Program-made: the position numbers and the translations under genes
Notes under the pieces: model-generated
What the model saw: only the letters and a program-made list of their open reading frames with translations
The model's database searches: none
What the model was told of the DNA's origin: nothing
Assembly: GCA_027625915.1 (NCBI GenBank)
Contig: JANTQA010000029.1
Coordinates: 9,176,001 to 9,240,000 of the forward strand
Reading direction: 5' to 3'
DNA: 64,000 bases
Origin: Anaeramoeba flamelloides
Lineage: Eukaryota; Metamonada; Anaeramoebidae
In this document: one piece after another, positions 1-11,052 of the stretch
Position numbering within the stretch: the first letter of the stretch is position 1
Layout: the number at the start of each line of letters is the position of its first letter

Positions 1-1060
1 CCCATGTGTCAAAAAATTCTGATCGACTAAGAAAGCCATAAAAGAAAATTAGTTTAGTGAGATCAATTTTTTTTTTCCATTTTTTCCGAAAAAGAAAACT
101 ATTAAATTCATTTTATTTCTCACAATTTAACAAGTTTTTACCCCGTTTATTGTCATTTTGATCATTATTATACTATAACATTTCTTTGTTACCAGTAATA
201 TTAATATAAAGATTTTTGTTCTTTTTTGAGATAAAACTTTTGGTTAACCAAAAAAATTGATATATTTAACGGATTAAAAAATAATTGTATTTTTTAAGTA
301 TAGTAGTTATAATAATCAAAGTTTTGTGGTCATTTAAAAGTTTTACTGAGAAATTTTGTTTTTGTTATAAGATGAAATTCTATTTTTCAAAATAAAATTT
401 TCTTCAAGATATTTGGGAATTAATTAATTCAATCCTCAAAATTCAAAATCAATTTTTTTTTTGTCAAAAATGATTTGAATTGTTATAAGGGTTTTTGTGA
501 ATAAGACCAAACTATTTGTTAAAAAAATTTTTCAAAATTGAAAATTTTTTACCAATTTTTTTTCATTTTTTGAAAACCAGAAAACAACTTTTTCAAAACA
601 TTCAAGAAAAAAAATTTTTTTTTGCATAATAGATCTCAATTTAATTGATAAACTGTAGTCAAGCTTCTACCGAATATTCATTTATTAAATCACCTAAACC
701 ACGAATAGTTTTAATGGCTAAGATTTGAATTGAAATATAAATCAAAGAAATTGAAACCAAATAAAAAATTTGCTTTCGAAATCAATACTTTCCAACATAA
801 AACGAAAAATATGTTTTCCCATTTTCAAGAAATAACTTAATTCTTAAACAAAATAATAGGTTACTTTTTTTCGTTTTATATTGGAAAGATGTGAATTTTG
901 AATTTCAAAAAAGAGACTCAAATCAACAAATTGTTAAAATAAGGTTAACTCATCTATTTCATAAATCAAAACACAAATTACAAAAAAAAAAAATTTTCAA
1001 GATCTTGACAAGATTTCATTTTATTTTCAAAAATGACTACTCCCTTAACAATATTATTAG
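1..1060. repeat. ~1 kb dispersed repeat, family C copy 1 (left end cut by window)
   Basis: This stretch is a diverged direct copy of 60468-61515. Shared landmarks occur in the same order: a TTAGTGAGATCA block, a ccgaaaaagaaaac block, AACATAAAACGAAAAATATG, and TTTTCAAGATCTTGACAAGA near the end. Identity is high but broken by many small indels. No coding capacity is conserved between the copies. The short reading frame at 891-1133 lies inside the repeat, has no ATG and is not treated as a gene. The left boundary is outside the window, so element type and termini cannot be decided. Confidence 0.75.
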
Positions 1061-1508
1061 ATGCGTTTTGTTCTTGGAAACAGTACTTTTATGTAAAAAA
1101 CCAAACTTTTACACAAAAAACACTATTTATTAGTGTAAAAGCAATTATTCGTGAAACAAAAAAAAAAAAACACTTATCCACTATAAAGTAATTGTAACCA
1201 CTAAAAAATATTTATGCAGCGAAAAAATGAGAGTTTTTTGAAAAAGTAAAGATACCAACGAATTTGCCACATTTAGATGGATAATCTGAATTAAGCTAAT
1301 TAGAAACTTTTTAATGAATTTATAGACAATTATATCCCAATTTTTAAGATAGAATTAACCAACTTTATTTTTTTAAACTTTTTTCAAAAAAAAAAAAAAT
1401 TAAAATGAAAAAAGAAAAAAATAATCATACCGGAATAGTAAAATTAAATAAAATTACTAACAAATCCTATTATTATTATTTAATATATAATATCATTTCC
1501 CCTTATAG
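1061..1508. other. AT-rich spacer, probable intron or 5' flank
   Basis: No open frame of note. It ends in a pyrimidine-rich ccccttatag that looks like a 3' splice site for the next exon, so part of it may be intron. Confidence 0.4.
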
Positions 1509-1799
1509 AGATATGGCCATAAAGAAAACATACTTTTATTAGACATTTCTAAAAATGTTTGCAAATTTCATTCAACCTCTGCAGATGAAATTGTTAAAGA
1601 GATAAATATATATATTCATCAAATATATATTGAAAAGGTAAAAGTAATCCAAGAAAGGAAAGAAAAAAGACACAAAGCCAATAAATATGGAATTGCAATT
1701 AATAAATCAACAGGTAGACCAACCAAACTCGATAAACGGATGTTCGAATTAATGGACAATGAAGGGAAAAAAGAAAGGAAAAAAACAAAAAAACATTAA
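1509..1799 (+). CDS. Orphan terminal exon of an unrecognised basic protein (partial)
   Basis: An open frame of 96 codons starts directly after a TAG that is itself the end of a good acceptor (ccccttatag) and runs to TAA. There is no early ATG, so it is best read as the last exon of a spliced gene whose upstream exons were not found. The peptide begins RYGHKENILLLDISK and ends in a very basic tail. In the tail, GRPTKLDKR is followed by FELMDNEGKK and a Lys/Arg-rich end, a look common in nucleolar or RNA-binding proteins. I do not recognise the family. Its composition is clearly more protein-like than the flanks. A decayed gene fragment is the alternative. Confidence 0.4.
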   Translation, partial: RYGHKENILLLDISKNVCKFHSTSADEIVKEINIYIHQIYIEKVKVIQERKEKRHKANKYGIAINKSTGRPTKLDKRMFELMDNEGKKERKKTKKH

Positions 1800-2709
1800 G
1801 ATTTGTGAATTACATTAACAAAATTAACAACATTCAATATTTTTTAATTTCAAACAATTGAAAATTTTATAATAAATAAAAAAAATGTAAATAAATAAAC
1901 AAATATTTTATTTCAAGAATTTTTCTGAATTTTGGTTTGTCAAAAAGTTTGAATAAATATATATCACTTAGAACCCCAAATATCCTAATTACCTTCAAAA
2001 TTTTTTTTTTTTAATTTTTATTGTTCACAAAGGATAATAAGATAGAGATTTTATAAACAATTATCTTTGAAAGAAAAATTTATAACTGTTGAGAGAAAAA
2101 TGCTGGACACAGAAAAATGGGTGGACACTATTTTTAATTGTTTATTCTAAACTTGATAAAATTTTGTCAAATCAATGGTAATAAGGGATATATAATATTG
2201 AAATAAAAAACCGATTTTAAATTGTAATTTGACTTTTTTAAAACACAAAAGACAGGATTTTATAAAAGTTTTCTTTTTTTCATTTTTCCAATTTTAATAA
2301 AAATTTTTTACAAGGAAATTTTTTTTTTTGCTAATAAGGTGATTTAAAAATAATTTTTTATTATCTTTAGACTTTTTTTCATAATTTGGGTTACTATTTT
2401 TAGGGAACGACCTTTACTTTTAAAATTTATAATTGTTTAAAGTTGAATTTTCAACAGAGTTAAAATAAGTGAGGAAGTTGAAAAATATTTTTTTGATAGT
2501 TAAAAAGGGGTAATAAAACCAAAAAAAAAAAAAAAATGACAATAAGTTGTTGAGAGAAAACTAATTACAAACAATAGAGGGACAATTTATTTTTTTTTAA
2601 TGTTTGAATTAAAAATTTTTGAAAAGAATAAAGTCCAAAAAGTGAGAACCAAAAAATTTTAAAAGTCTTTTTCGTCACATTCTAACTTCTTCTTGACTGT
2701 GTTTGAAGC
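1800..2709. other. Intergenic, nothing recognised
   Basis: AT-rich DNA with homopolymer runs; no coding-like frame or repeat match noticed. Confidence 0.4.
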
Positions 2710-3205
2710 AAAGCAGCCCACAGTTATTTAGACAAAATATCAATTATTTTTGATAATCGGTCATTGAAAAACAAATAAGAAATAAGTAGAATAATAAACA
2801 CCAAAGAAAAGTTGATATACTTTTGAAAAACTTATTAAAAAATCAATAGATTTTCTTCATAATTGAAAAACTGCAATTCTTGGAGATTATATTGAAAAAA
2901 AATAATTTTTTCATTTTGATCTCATATTGAAGATCAAAAAAAATCCAAATAGAAATTAATATAATTTTTTTACGATCATTTGATACTTTCAATAACATTA
3001 AAATCCTAAATTTTGACTTATGATCTTTAGATCTTTCAATTAACCTAAAATTTGTAAATGAATTTTCTATTCAAAAAAATATAGAAAAAAAGAAAAAAGT
3101 AAAATGATAATAAAATGATTTCAATTTTGAAATTTCCAAAATAAAATTTTTTCATCTAAACACAATTCAAACCCTTTAAAAACAAGCAATTCACACTCCC
3201 TAAAT
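2710..3205 (-). mobile_element. Decayed MITE, family A copy 5
   Basis: It matches family A elements (compare 54771-55475) in the same inverted orientation. The blocks are an agcccac remnant of the terminus, AAATAAGAAATAA, a Gln-like tract with caatagattttctt, AAATTTCCAAAATAAAATTTT and an AACCCTTTAAAAACA end. Termini are too eroded to define a target duplication. Confidence 0.5.
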
Positions 3206-3562
3206 CTATGATGATTTGGTTGGAAAATTGTTTAGTTAAAATGAGTGACCATTATCAACAAAAAAACCATTGAAACTGATTTTATGACAAATTTCTTTTT
3301 ACTCTCGTGCATCAATATTTAGTTTGAATTTTTATTAGTTTTGAGATTATAGAATTCTTATAAAAAAAAAATAAAAATGAAAAATGGATAATTAATTTAA
3401 AGCTGATAAGGAGATTTATAATTCATTTAATCAAAAAAATGAATAAAAAACAAATATAAAAGCGAAAATAACTCTCAAAAAAAAAAAAAAAAAAAAAACC
3501 AAAACTAGAATATTTATTATGAGAAATGTAAATTAAAAAAATAAAAAAAAATAACTAAAAAA

Positions 3563-6500
3563 TTATATTTGTAATTGATCTAAAAAATTGGATGTCATTT
3601 TATGTATATCGCCAGGACGTTCTCTGTGATTAATTGATGAAGGTTGAATTGAATTTAAAAAATCTAAACTTTGGAACAAAATGACGTTTTGGCTGACAAA
3701 ATTTGATAAGAGATTTTTAATTTTCATGATTAAATTTGAACAGTTTTCAACGATTAAAACAAAGCAAACATGGTCTATGAGATTATCTTTCCTTGGTGAC
3801 AAAATTTGTGTTCTGGAACATATCGACTTACCAATTTGGTCAAGAGAAATCAATTGCTTTTTGTTCAAATTAATAAGCGCGCTGTCATTATTTGATTGTT
3901 TTATAAAGGATAAATAATCGAGGAGCAATCCGCCATATTGAACCCAGTTGGGGATCATGTCATTATATTTCTTTAAATTTAATAATCTCTGTTCAAGTTT
4001 ATTTGTTTTGTAGGTCTCAAAGACGATTTGCTTTAGGGCAATTTCCCAAAACAGAATATTATGAGCCTTCTTCCATTTTTCTGCCTTTAATAAAAAATTA
4101 AATTGCAAATCAAAGCGATCGATTTGCCTGGCAGCCAATGCCTTTGATTCATTAATTAAGGTATCTGCGACAAACACAGATGTGATCAATTTTTCCTTTT
4201 CGTTGGTAATTCGGTCGCCGCGCAGGGGGGTACAATGGAGCTTGAGTAATTTTTCGGTAAACATTTGGTTTAATTGCTGGTTATGCTTTGCCACAACAAT
4301 GGCCCATTCCCAGAGCCCCAACGATTCCAGTTTTGCGATAAAATTTAAAGAGACTTTTTTGAAAATTTCCTTGTTAAACCTGTTAGCAAACGACGGCAAG
4401 GAAGTCAGAATGGTCATTAGTATCCAATTAAACCATGTGTCAAATGGATCGTTTGTAAAGTTTTCGTTGCGAAAGATGCGATCCAAATTTATTTGTTCAT
4501 CACAATAGGCCAATAAGATTTCAAAGCAGGTGTCTCGGATTTGTATTTGTTCGTCGCCTATCGTGCTATTTATTTTTCCATCCTTGCCCCTGTAATTTAA
4601 ATGATCGACATTATTATAATATGATGGCTTTGGGTATTTGGCTTTCTTCTTATTTATTGAATCAAGATACTTTTTAAAGGCAGTTTTTAAATTATCATTA
4701 GAATTGGTACCATACCAAAGATAGCAGCCAAATGCTCTTTTCCAACTAAGATCAGTTATCACAGGCAGAACATCACCTGAAATTAATTGCAAAATCTTGA
4801 ATTGCTCTGTTTTATATGACCGCACTATCTCGTTTTCAACCCATAACTGCAATTGATTAGTTAAATCCTTTTTAATCTCTTCGCTTCCATTGACAGATTG
4901 GGTAATTAAGGTCGATAATCGATAATCACCACAACGAATTGCATTCATACATGCCTTTTTAATTTGATGCCTGGTCAACAGGTCAAATATTATTTTTTGT
5001 TTTGAAGATCTTTTGATTTTGTTATTAAAATCAATTTTTGAATTTTGCTTTTGAAGAGAAAATGAAATTCTTTTATTTTTATTTTTATTTTTGTTTGTTT
5101 CTTTTTCTTTTTCCTTTTCCTTTTCCTTTTCCTTTTCTTTTTCGTTTTCTTTTTTGTTTTCTTTTCCTTTTCCTTTTCCTATTCCCTTTCCCTTTCCCTT
5201 TGGTTTTGATTTTGATTTCTCCTGTTTATTTGATATATATTGATTTTTTTCGCTATCAGTTTTTTGAAATAGTTTATTTTCAATTTCAATTTCTTTTTCT
5301 AGCCAAGACGATAATCTTATTTTTCTTGCAAAATCTTCATTAACATAAATTGAAGATTTTGCTTTTTGTTGTGGTAAATACTTGTGATAAGCAAACAGGG
5401 CTTCAATTAATGAAAATACCGCCCTTGCAGATCTAAAGGTTTTGATTGGATATTTTTTTTTCTCAATGGATCCAAGTATCCATTTATCAAGGAATTCAAC
5501 AATTTTTGATAATTTGGTTTGGTTTTTTAAGAGCTTGTTTAAATTTAATTCAAAGGTCTCTTTATTGCAAATAATTTTATTATAAATATTTAGGAGTTCT
5601 GAGTGGAATTGTCTTTCTTCTTCTTTTGTCCATTGGTTGTTATGCAAAATCGAATTTGTAATAATAATTTTTTGTACTCCTCTTTTGGATTGCTCGTTCT
5701 TTAATTTAAATAACCTTTTTTCAATCTGTTGGATTTTTTCTTTTTTGTTTAATTGATTTCTTTGTTTGGAATGTAGAAGAAGTGAATTAGTAGATCCTTT
5801 TTGCCTTTCTTTTTCTTTTTCTTTTTCTTTTTCTTTTTCTCTTTCTAATCCTCTTTCTCTTTCATTTTCATTTTCATTGCTTTTTTTAATTTTATGACAA
5901 GAAGAAATTGGTATCAATAATTGACCAGTAAAGGACCAAGAAACTCTCCAAGATCTTCCCAGAACATGCCTCGAATCAATTCTTAATTCGGTGTTGGTCC
6001 ACGATTCTTTTAATGGGATATTCGATGTTGCTTCAAGTGGTATTTTTTTATTTTGTTGCTTATCAATGTTAATATTTTTAATTGGCGAGAGGTTGATATC
6101 AACGTCAAGGTTGTCTTGATTTAAGAGATAATTTATGTTGTCCCCTCCAGAATTCGAATGGGTTTTTGATTTCAGAATCGTCTTTTTTAATAGACGATCA
6201 ATACGCTTTGTTGAATTAGAAAATTCATTTAAGGAATCAACCCCTCGTTTTAACTGACGACCAAAGCTTGTTGTTGAATTTGGTAATGTTACTTGCTCGC
6301 TCATTAAATTGCTCATTGATTCAAGATCAATGTCATTAAGATCCAAGATTTTGTTTTTTTTGTTTTTCGTTTTTTGTTCATAATAATTTGGTTCGCTTTC
6401 TTCAGAATCTTCAAAGTTTGGATAATTATTGTTTTTTCTTATTTCGATTTCTTCTTCAGTTTCAGTTTCAGATTCTGTTGCTATTCCTTTTTGATTTTTG

Positions 6501-6868
6501 ATTTTTTTTTTTTGGTTTGGAATTCTTTCAGCATCAAATTCATCTTCGGATTCAGATCCAGATCCAGATTCTTCAGAAGAAGAGATTAATAAATCAGCAC
6601 CTATTCCAATCCTTTTGGGTTTTGTTGCTGTCCTTTTAGGTAATGAGAATGTTTTTTTTTTCATTTTTGCCTTCAATGGGAAGGATACTGATTCTGAACC
6701 AGAAGATTCGTAAGCATTCTCATCTTCAAGGGAATCTTCAGATTCGCTTGACAAAGTTGGTCTTCGAATGGTTAGACTTTGTGGTGAGTTGTTCTCAGAT
6801 TCTTCTTCAGAATCACTGTCAATAAATAAATCGCTTTCAGTAATACCAAAAGTTCTTCTTTGTTCCAT
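3563..6868 (-). CDS. NUP96: Nucleoporin Nup96 / Nup145C, free-standing
   Basis: A single 1101-residue frame. Nup96 is a Y-complex (Nup107-160) scaffold subunit of the nuclear pore that completes the Sec13 propeller. The acidic, Ser/Glu-rich N-terminus (~1-180) has no counterpart I recognise. Around residues 295-310, DSRHVLGRSWRVSW matches the GRSFRVGWG insertion strand of Nup96. From ~625 to the end comes the helical ACE1 solenoid, with the family hallmarks GDYRLSTLI, LDWKR-like LSWKRAFGCYLWY, DPFDTWFNW and LESLGLWEWAIVV (~845). Lys/Glu tracts interrupt it near 335-350 and 555-600. An in-frame TAA immediately precedes the ATG, so it is not fused to Nup98 and needs no autoproteolysis. Vertebrate and yeast homologues are made from fused precursors. 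No intron is needed. Confidence 0.9.
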   Translation of the reverse strand: MEQRRTFGITESDLFIDSDSEEESENNSPQSLTIRRPTLSSESEDSLEDENAYESSGSESVSFPLKAKMKKKTFSLPKRTATKPKRIGIGADLLISSSEESGSGSESEDEFDAERIPNQKKKIKNQKGIATESETETEEEIEIRKNNNYPNFEDSEESEPNYYEQKTKNKKNKILDLNDIDLESMSNLMSEQVTLPNSTTSFGRQLKRGVDSLNEFSNSTKRIDRLLKKTILKSKTHSNSGGDNINYLLNQDNLDVDINLSPIKNINIDKQQNKKIPLEATSNIPLKESWTNTELRIDSRHVLGRSWRVSWSFTGQLLIPISSCHKIKKSNENENERERGLEREKEKEKEKEKERQKGSTNSLLLHSKQRNQLNKKEKIQQIEKRLFKLKNEQSKRGVQKIIITNSILHNNQWTKEEERQFHSELLNIYNKIICNKETFELNLNKLLKNQTKLSKIVEFLDKWILGSIEKKKYPIKTFRSARAVFSLIEALFAYHKYLPQQKAKSSIYVNEDFARKIRLSSWLEKEIEIENKLFQKTDSEKNQYISNKQEKSKSKPKGKGKGIGKGKGKENKKENEKEKEKEKEKEKEKETNKNKNKNKRISFSLQKQNSKIDFNNKIKRSSKQKIIFDLLTRHQIKKACMNAIRCGDYRLSTLITQSVNGSEEIKKDLTNQLQLWVENEIVRSYKTEQFKILQLISGDVLPVITDLSWKRAFGCYLWYGTNSNDNLKTAFKKYLDSINKKKAKYPKPSYYNNVDHLNYRGKDGKINSTIGDEQIQIRDTCFEILLAYCDEQINLDRIFRNENFTNDPFDTWFNWILMTILTSLPSFANRFNKEIFKKVSLNFIAKLESLGLWEWAIVVAKHNQQLNQMFTEKLLKLHCTPLRGDRITNEKEKLITSVFVADTLINESKALAARQIDRFDLQFNFLLKAEKWKKAHNILFWEIALKQIVFETYKTNKLEQRLLNLKKYNDMIPNWVQYGGLLLDYLSFIKQSNNDSALINLNKKQLISLDQIGKSICSRTQILSPRKDNLIDHVCFVLIVENCSNLIMKIKNLLSNFVSQNVILFQSLDFLNSIQPSSINHRERPGDIHKMTSNFLDQLQI

Positions 6869-7203
6869 TTAAGTCAAGAAAAAAAAAATAAAAAAAAAAA
6901 ATAAAAAAAAAATAAAGTTCAAATCAAAAACAACGGATAACTCAAACTAATTTTTGTAAAAAAATGATTTTGGCAAAGCAAAAGATGATTGGAGATTTGG
7001 TGGTACGAATTTTCAACAAGTTCCTTCTCAAAAAGATAATAATTTATTCTTTGGTTTGTTTATTCAGACAGTTTTTTGAAAGGATTGTTGAATAGTTAAA
7101 AAAAAATTGTTATATTCAAAATACATTGAAAAATATCAAAATCTGAGATCTTCAAAAATAATTTCTGTGAACTTTTTAATCTTATTATCTTTGTAGGTTA
7201 AAT
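6869..7203. other. Nup96 5' flank
   Basis: A-rich just upstream of the start; no Nup98-like GLFG or autopeptidase coding sequence is visible. Confidence 0.5.
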
Positions 7204-7710
7204 ACAGAGTCTTGAAAAAAATATCTGACATGAAAATAATCCCTTACAAATTTTTTTAATTGTTGATATTAGGAAAATTGTTGTCTAATTACTGAATATT
7301 TTCAATCAAATCCTTTTTATAAATAACTAAATTTTTTATGAAACAAGTAATATATCTACCCAAAGTTTATTAAAGCGAAGTGTTACTATACAATACTCAT
7401 TTAGTCTTTTGATAAACTAAGTAGATCTGCTTATTTTGAATTAAAATAGAGTTTTTTATAGAGGTTTAAGAAGAATTTGGAAAATGATATTTTTTATTCT
7501 TTTTTTTTGATTGAAATATATTTTGAATAAGAGTAATTTAATTAACCGTCATTCTCAAAAGTGATGAGTTATGATTTTAAAAGTTTGTTCCTTAATTAAA
7601 AGAAATTATAGGATTTATGTTAAAAGAAATTTCATAACAATTTTCCTGTTATTTTCTTCAAGTGAATTTTTGGGAAAAAATATGAAAAATGTTGCTATAT
7701 TTTTCAGATC
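7204..7710. mobile_element. Decayed MITE, family G copy 1
   Basis: It is a diverged copy of 40211-40720 and 62092-62585. The order of blocks is the same: a terminus with GAAAAAAATATCTGACATGA, then AAATAACTAAATTTTTTATG, a TACC.AAAGT..ATTAAAG block, GAATACTC, AATTTGGAAAATGATA, GATGAGTTATGATTTTAAAA, and a degenerate far terminus. It has no open frame. Confidence 0.6.
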
Positions 7711-8910
7711 AACATCACTGAAATTATGCGATAATTATTCCTAAAGTGTCTTACATTGGAACAAGCATTGGTTTTTGAGGAAGAAAAAAAATAGCAACAT
7801 TTATCAAAAATTTTAAGAGATAAATTTTAAATGAAAATATAGAAACGATCATTTAGAATTGGTTAATTGGAACCATTTTGAGGAACTTAATTTGGAATGA
7901 AAAAACTTGAAAATTCTTCTATCCCAAAATATCAGATCGAATAATAAATAAAAAATTGATAGCATTTTTAAACCCTTTATTTTGACATCTAGAAACAACC
8001 ATGTAATTTTTAAAACTTGAAATAATTATACTTTTTTGGTTAAAAATTTTGGATAACGATCACAAACACTAAAAAAATAAAAAAAAGAAATGAAAAGTTT
8101 TTTTTTAAATTTCTTTTTCTTTTTTCTAATTTCTATCAAAAAATAACAATAGTTATTGATATTTTTTTTTTCAAAGATCAGCATACATTTTTTTTCGAAG
8201 CGATAAACTGCCCCTCAAAAAAATATATGTGATATTTTGAAAAAAAAAAATCAATAACTGCTGATATTCACAATAAAAAATTAATTCATGAATTATTTTC
8301 AAAACTATATTTTAAACTTTCATTATTTATAATAGGAGCTTTTATATGAATAGAAAATTTTCAATAGAAATGAAAGTTGTAACCAAAAAAAGTTTTTATA
8401 TTTATATCAGATCCCATAGTAGGTTTTGAACAAGATTAAGGGGTTAGTTATATTGTTTCATTTTTATAAATTTTTAATTCTAAGATCCTTGGGAAATAAA
8501 CATTATTTAAAATACATTGGATAAAGCATCTATGAAAACAAAATAATAAAAGTTGCTCAGTTTTTCATTAAAATTAAAGTAAACCAGAGTTAAAATTTAA
8601 CTGTTTTAAAAAATTACTTAAAAAGAAAAAAAAATAACAAATAATAAATAAAGTAAAAAGTGCGATAAAAGTGATTTAAGATTTTGCTTATTTTTTTAGA
8701 AAAAGAGTTTTTTAAAAAATAGAAAGATATATAATAAATTTTTGAAGAAACAATTTGAAAGGAATATTCTATAAAGTTATGTAAATGTTTATCTCAGATC
8801 GGTCATTTTAAACCACTGATCAATTAAAAAATTTAGTTTTTTTCATTTGATATAAAAAAAAATTAAAAAAATAATTTAAGAAAAATATTTTTTTATTTTT
8901 CAAATTAAAG
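7711..8910. other. Intergenic, nothing firm
   Basis: AT-rich, with no frame or repeat match that I can support. It ends at the putative acceptor of the next feature. Confidence 0.4.
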
Positions 8911-9456
8911 GAAGATATTCGGCAGAAGAAATTACAAACAATTTCCCAGAAACACTAAATAAATTTAAGGTATTTTACCTTTGTTATAATGTAGGTTAGG
9001 CTAAAACTTATAGGATATTTTTTTTTACTAGATATATAAAAAAAAATAATTTTAAATAAAGACAAGTAAAAGAAAAAGAATAGCAAGTTATAAAAAAAGA
9101 TTTTAAAAAAATAATCAAATTAAGTAAAAATTTAATTAAAAACTTTTTTTCACTCCTGAATTTTGAATAGGGTGGTAGTTAATTCATTTTATGATTTCAC
9201 AATTGGATCATAAATATAATTTGATTCAAGAAAGAGGTCTAAATAAATAACTAAAAATTATAAAAAAAAAATGAAATAGGTTTTATTTTTAATGTTTTAG
9301 ATTTTTAAAGATTATATGCATTTATATAGTATTGAATTTCAAAGAATTAAAATTTTAATTGTGTCAGTTTGCTTATTCTGTTTTTTGTTTTATTTTTTAT
9401 ATTGGAAAAGTTTCATAAATTTATTTTTTTACAGATATACCAGCTCAAGTATCAAT
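8911..9456 (+). CDS. Candidate small-exon gene (two exons visible, partial)
   Basis: Exon 8911-8969 is bordered by caaattaaag and by AAG|GTATTT, and encodes GRYSAEEITNNFPETLNKFK. A 331-nt intron ending in aatgttttag would join it in frame to 9301, which reads IFKDYMHLYSIEFQRIK. The frame then runs into pyrimidine-rich sequence, and a further acceptor (ttttttacag, ~9434) precedes another short protein-like stretch. Phases of the first two exons agree. I do not recognise the protein, and neither the true start nor the end was found. It could continue into the 10.1 kb exon. It was found by eye from splice signals and peptide composition, so confidence is low. Confidence 0.3.
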
Positions 9457-10094
9457 TTTTTATATATCAGACTGAGGATTTTTTCATTTTTTAATTCAGC
9501 CAATTTTAGGGTATTTTAAGTAAAGCACATTTAATATCAAATCAGAATGACTTTAGTTGGTGTTAAGATCTAAACACAACACATTTATAAAATCTGCTTA
9601 TGTTTTTATCCCCCCTTTAAAACCCTGAAATACTCAGAAAAAAGGGATGAGCTCATAAAATAGAAAAATGAATTTGAGAAAAAGAAAAAAGTCTAAAAAA
9701 TCTAAAAGAAGGCTTTTTTTTTGATTTGACAAATGAAAAAAAAAATTTTTTTTTTTTAATATTTTTGAGGAGAGGTGATTCAAAAAAAATACACCCTATT
9801 TTTTTTTTTAACTACAAAATTTATTTAGAGTTTTTAATTTTAATTATAATAAAAAAAAGATTATAATTTAGAGGATAACTTTACCTTTATTAAAAAAAAG
9901 GAGGAGAAAAAAATAAAAAAAATAGAATTTAAATGATAGTAAGAGAAAGAAAATCAATAAAAAATAAGAAAATTAGAAATAAATTTTGAAAATGTTTTTA
10001 TAACCCAGGATGTTGAATATTTTAGGTTAATGTTTCATTTTATTTTAATTGGGTACAAATTTTAAAAACACCATAATAATTTTTGCCTATTCAT

Positions 10095-10195
10095 ATGATA
10101 TGTGAACTGACAGAAGTTGATTACAGAACTTTTTTATTGCGACTTTACTTACAAAAGATTAATAGAACAATAACTAATAAAACTGCTGAAGAAGT
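10095..10195 (+). CDS. Candidate short coding exon, unrecognised protein (partial)
   Basis: ATG at 10095 opens a frame reading MICELTEVDYRTFLLRLYLQ and onward for 34 codons, to a donor-like GAA|GTAAAG. Beyond this the frame becomes Leu/Phe-rich, as expected of an intron. A pyrimidine tract with ttctttttcag ends at 10308, after which only KRK and a stop follow in phase. The peptide has a mixed, charged composition unlike the surroundings. It may be a tiny protein, or an internal exon entered at the gaactgacag acceptor at 10114, possibly of the gene started near 8.9 kb. Confidence 0.25.
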
Positions 10196-10335
10196 AAAGT
10201 TGCTACTTTTATTTATCTTCTTCATAACCTTACACACCAAAAAAGAACCGCCAATAATTATTTTTCTTCTTCAAAAATTTTTAATTAAAAAAAAAATTTC
10301 TTTTTCAGAAGAGAAAATAATCGGTTAATTATTAT

Positions 10336-10862
10336 TTTTCAAATTTGGAAAAATTTCAAAATTGGTCAAATTCACATTAATAACAAAATAGTCAATTCTA
10401 TCCCAATCTATTGGTATTAGGTAGTCAAAATTCTTTTCAGGTATGTTAAGGTTTGTTAGGGTAGATTAGGGTATGTTAGTAGGGGTTTGGGTGGTTTGGA
10501 TGTTACTAGTGCTTTATTGTTAGCGTTTTGAAAAAAAAAAAATAATAAAGATGCAAATTAGCTTGTAGAACTTGTTTAAAGTTGTAAAAATTGTCCACTT
10601 AACTTTGGTGTTATACAATTGTATTTCGAACAGATTTTTTAAAATATTTAGTATAAATCATCTCAAGATTTTGGATTTTCTGCAATTTAAGTCATAAAAT
10701 ACCACAAATAACAAATTAATGTGTTAGATCCCCCCCCAAAAAAAAAAAAATAAAATAAAAATCATTAAAAATATTATGACCAATGAAAACAATTAAGAAA
10801 CTTCTCAAAAATTGGAAACAATTCAATTTGACCAATTTTGAAATTTGACCAAATTTAAAATT
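10336..10862. mobile_element. MITE-like element, family I
   Basis: The ends are imperfect inverted repeats containing TTTCAAAATTGGTCAAATT on the left and its reverse complement on the right, about 525 bp apart. Only one copy was noticed in the window. The interior holds no open frame but includes a G-rich telomere-like patch. Confidence 0.5.
10440..10501 (+). repeat. Telomere-like degenerate TTAGGG patch
   Basis: About 60 bases contain TTAAGG, TTAGGG, TTAGGG, TTAGTAGGGG and TTTGGG in one orientation, far richer in G than the surroundings. It lies inside the family I element, so it may be element sequence rather than a relic telomere. Confidence 0.4.
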
Positions 10863-11052
10863 AAATTATATACCCAAAACAAACCACAAAAAAAAAGGTA
10901 ATGTAAAAATAATAAAAAAGATATTTTTCGTTTGATAGGGAAGAAAAATTCAATAACTCTTTATGTTTTGAAAAAAGAATTATTTTCCATTTTAAGGAAT
11001 TTTTCTGCTTTAAAAAATTATATAAAGAACAACAATGAAAACCCAATTTATT
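10861..11052 (-). CDS. Candidate terminal exon, unrecognised (partial)
   Basis: On the minus strand a good acceptor (ctttttactcctag) is followed by 63 open codons beginning NKLGFHCCSLYNFLKQ and ending in a hydrophobic YFYITFFFVVCFGYII and stop. There is no ATG, so upstream exons would be required. The last codons touch the end of the family I element. It may be a C-terminally membrane-anchored protein or a chance frame. Confidence 0.2.
   Translation of the reverse strand, partial: NKLGFHCCSLYNFLKQKNSLKWKIILFSKHKELLNFSSLSNEKYLFYYFYITFFFVVCFGYII

Noticed and set aside
5038-5343. Phe/Leu/Pro-rich plus-strand frame
   Set aside because: Antisense of the KE tract in Nup96.
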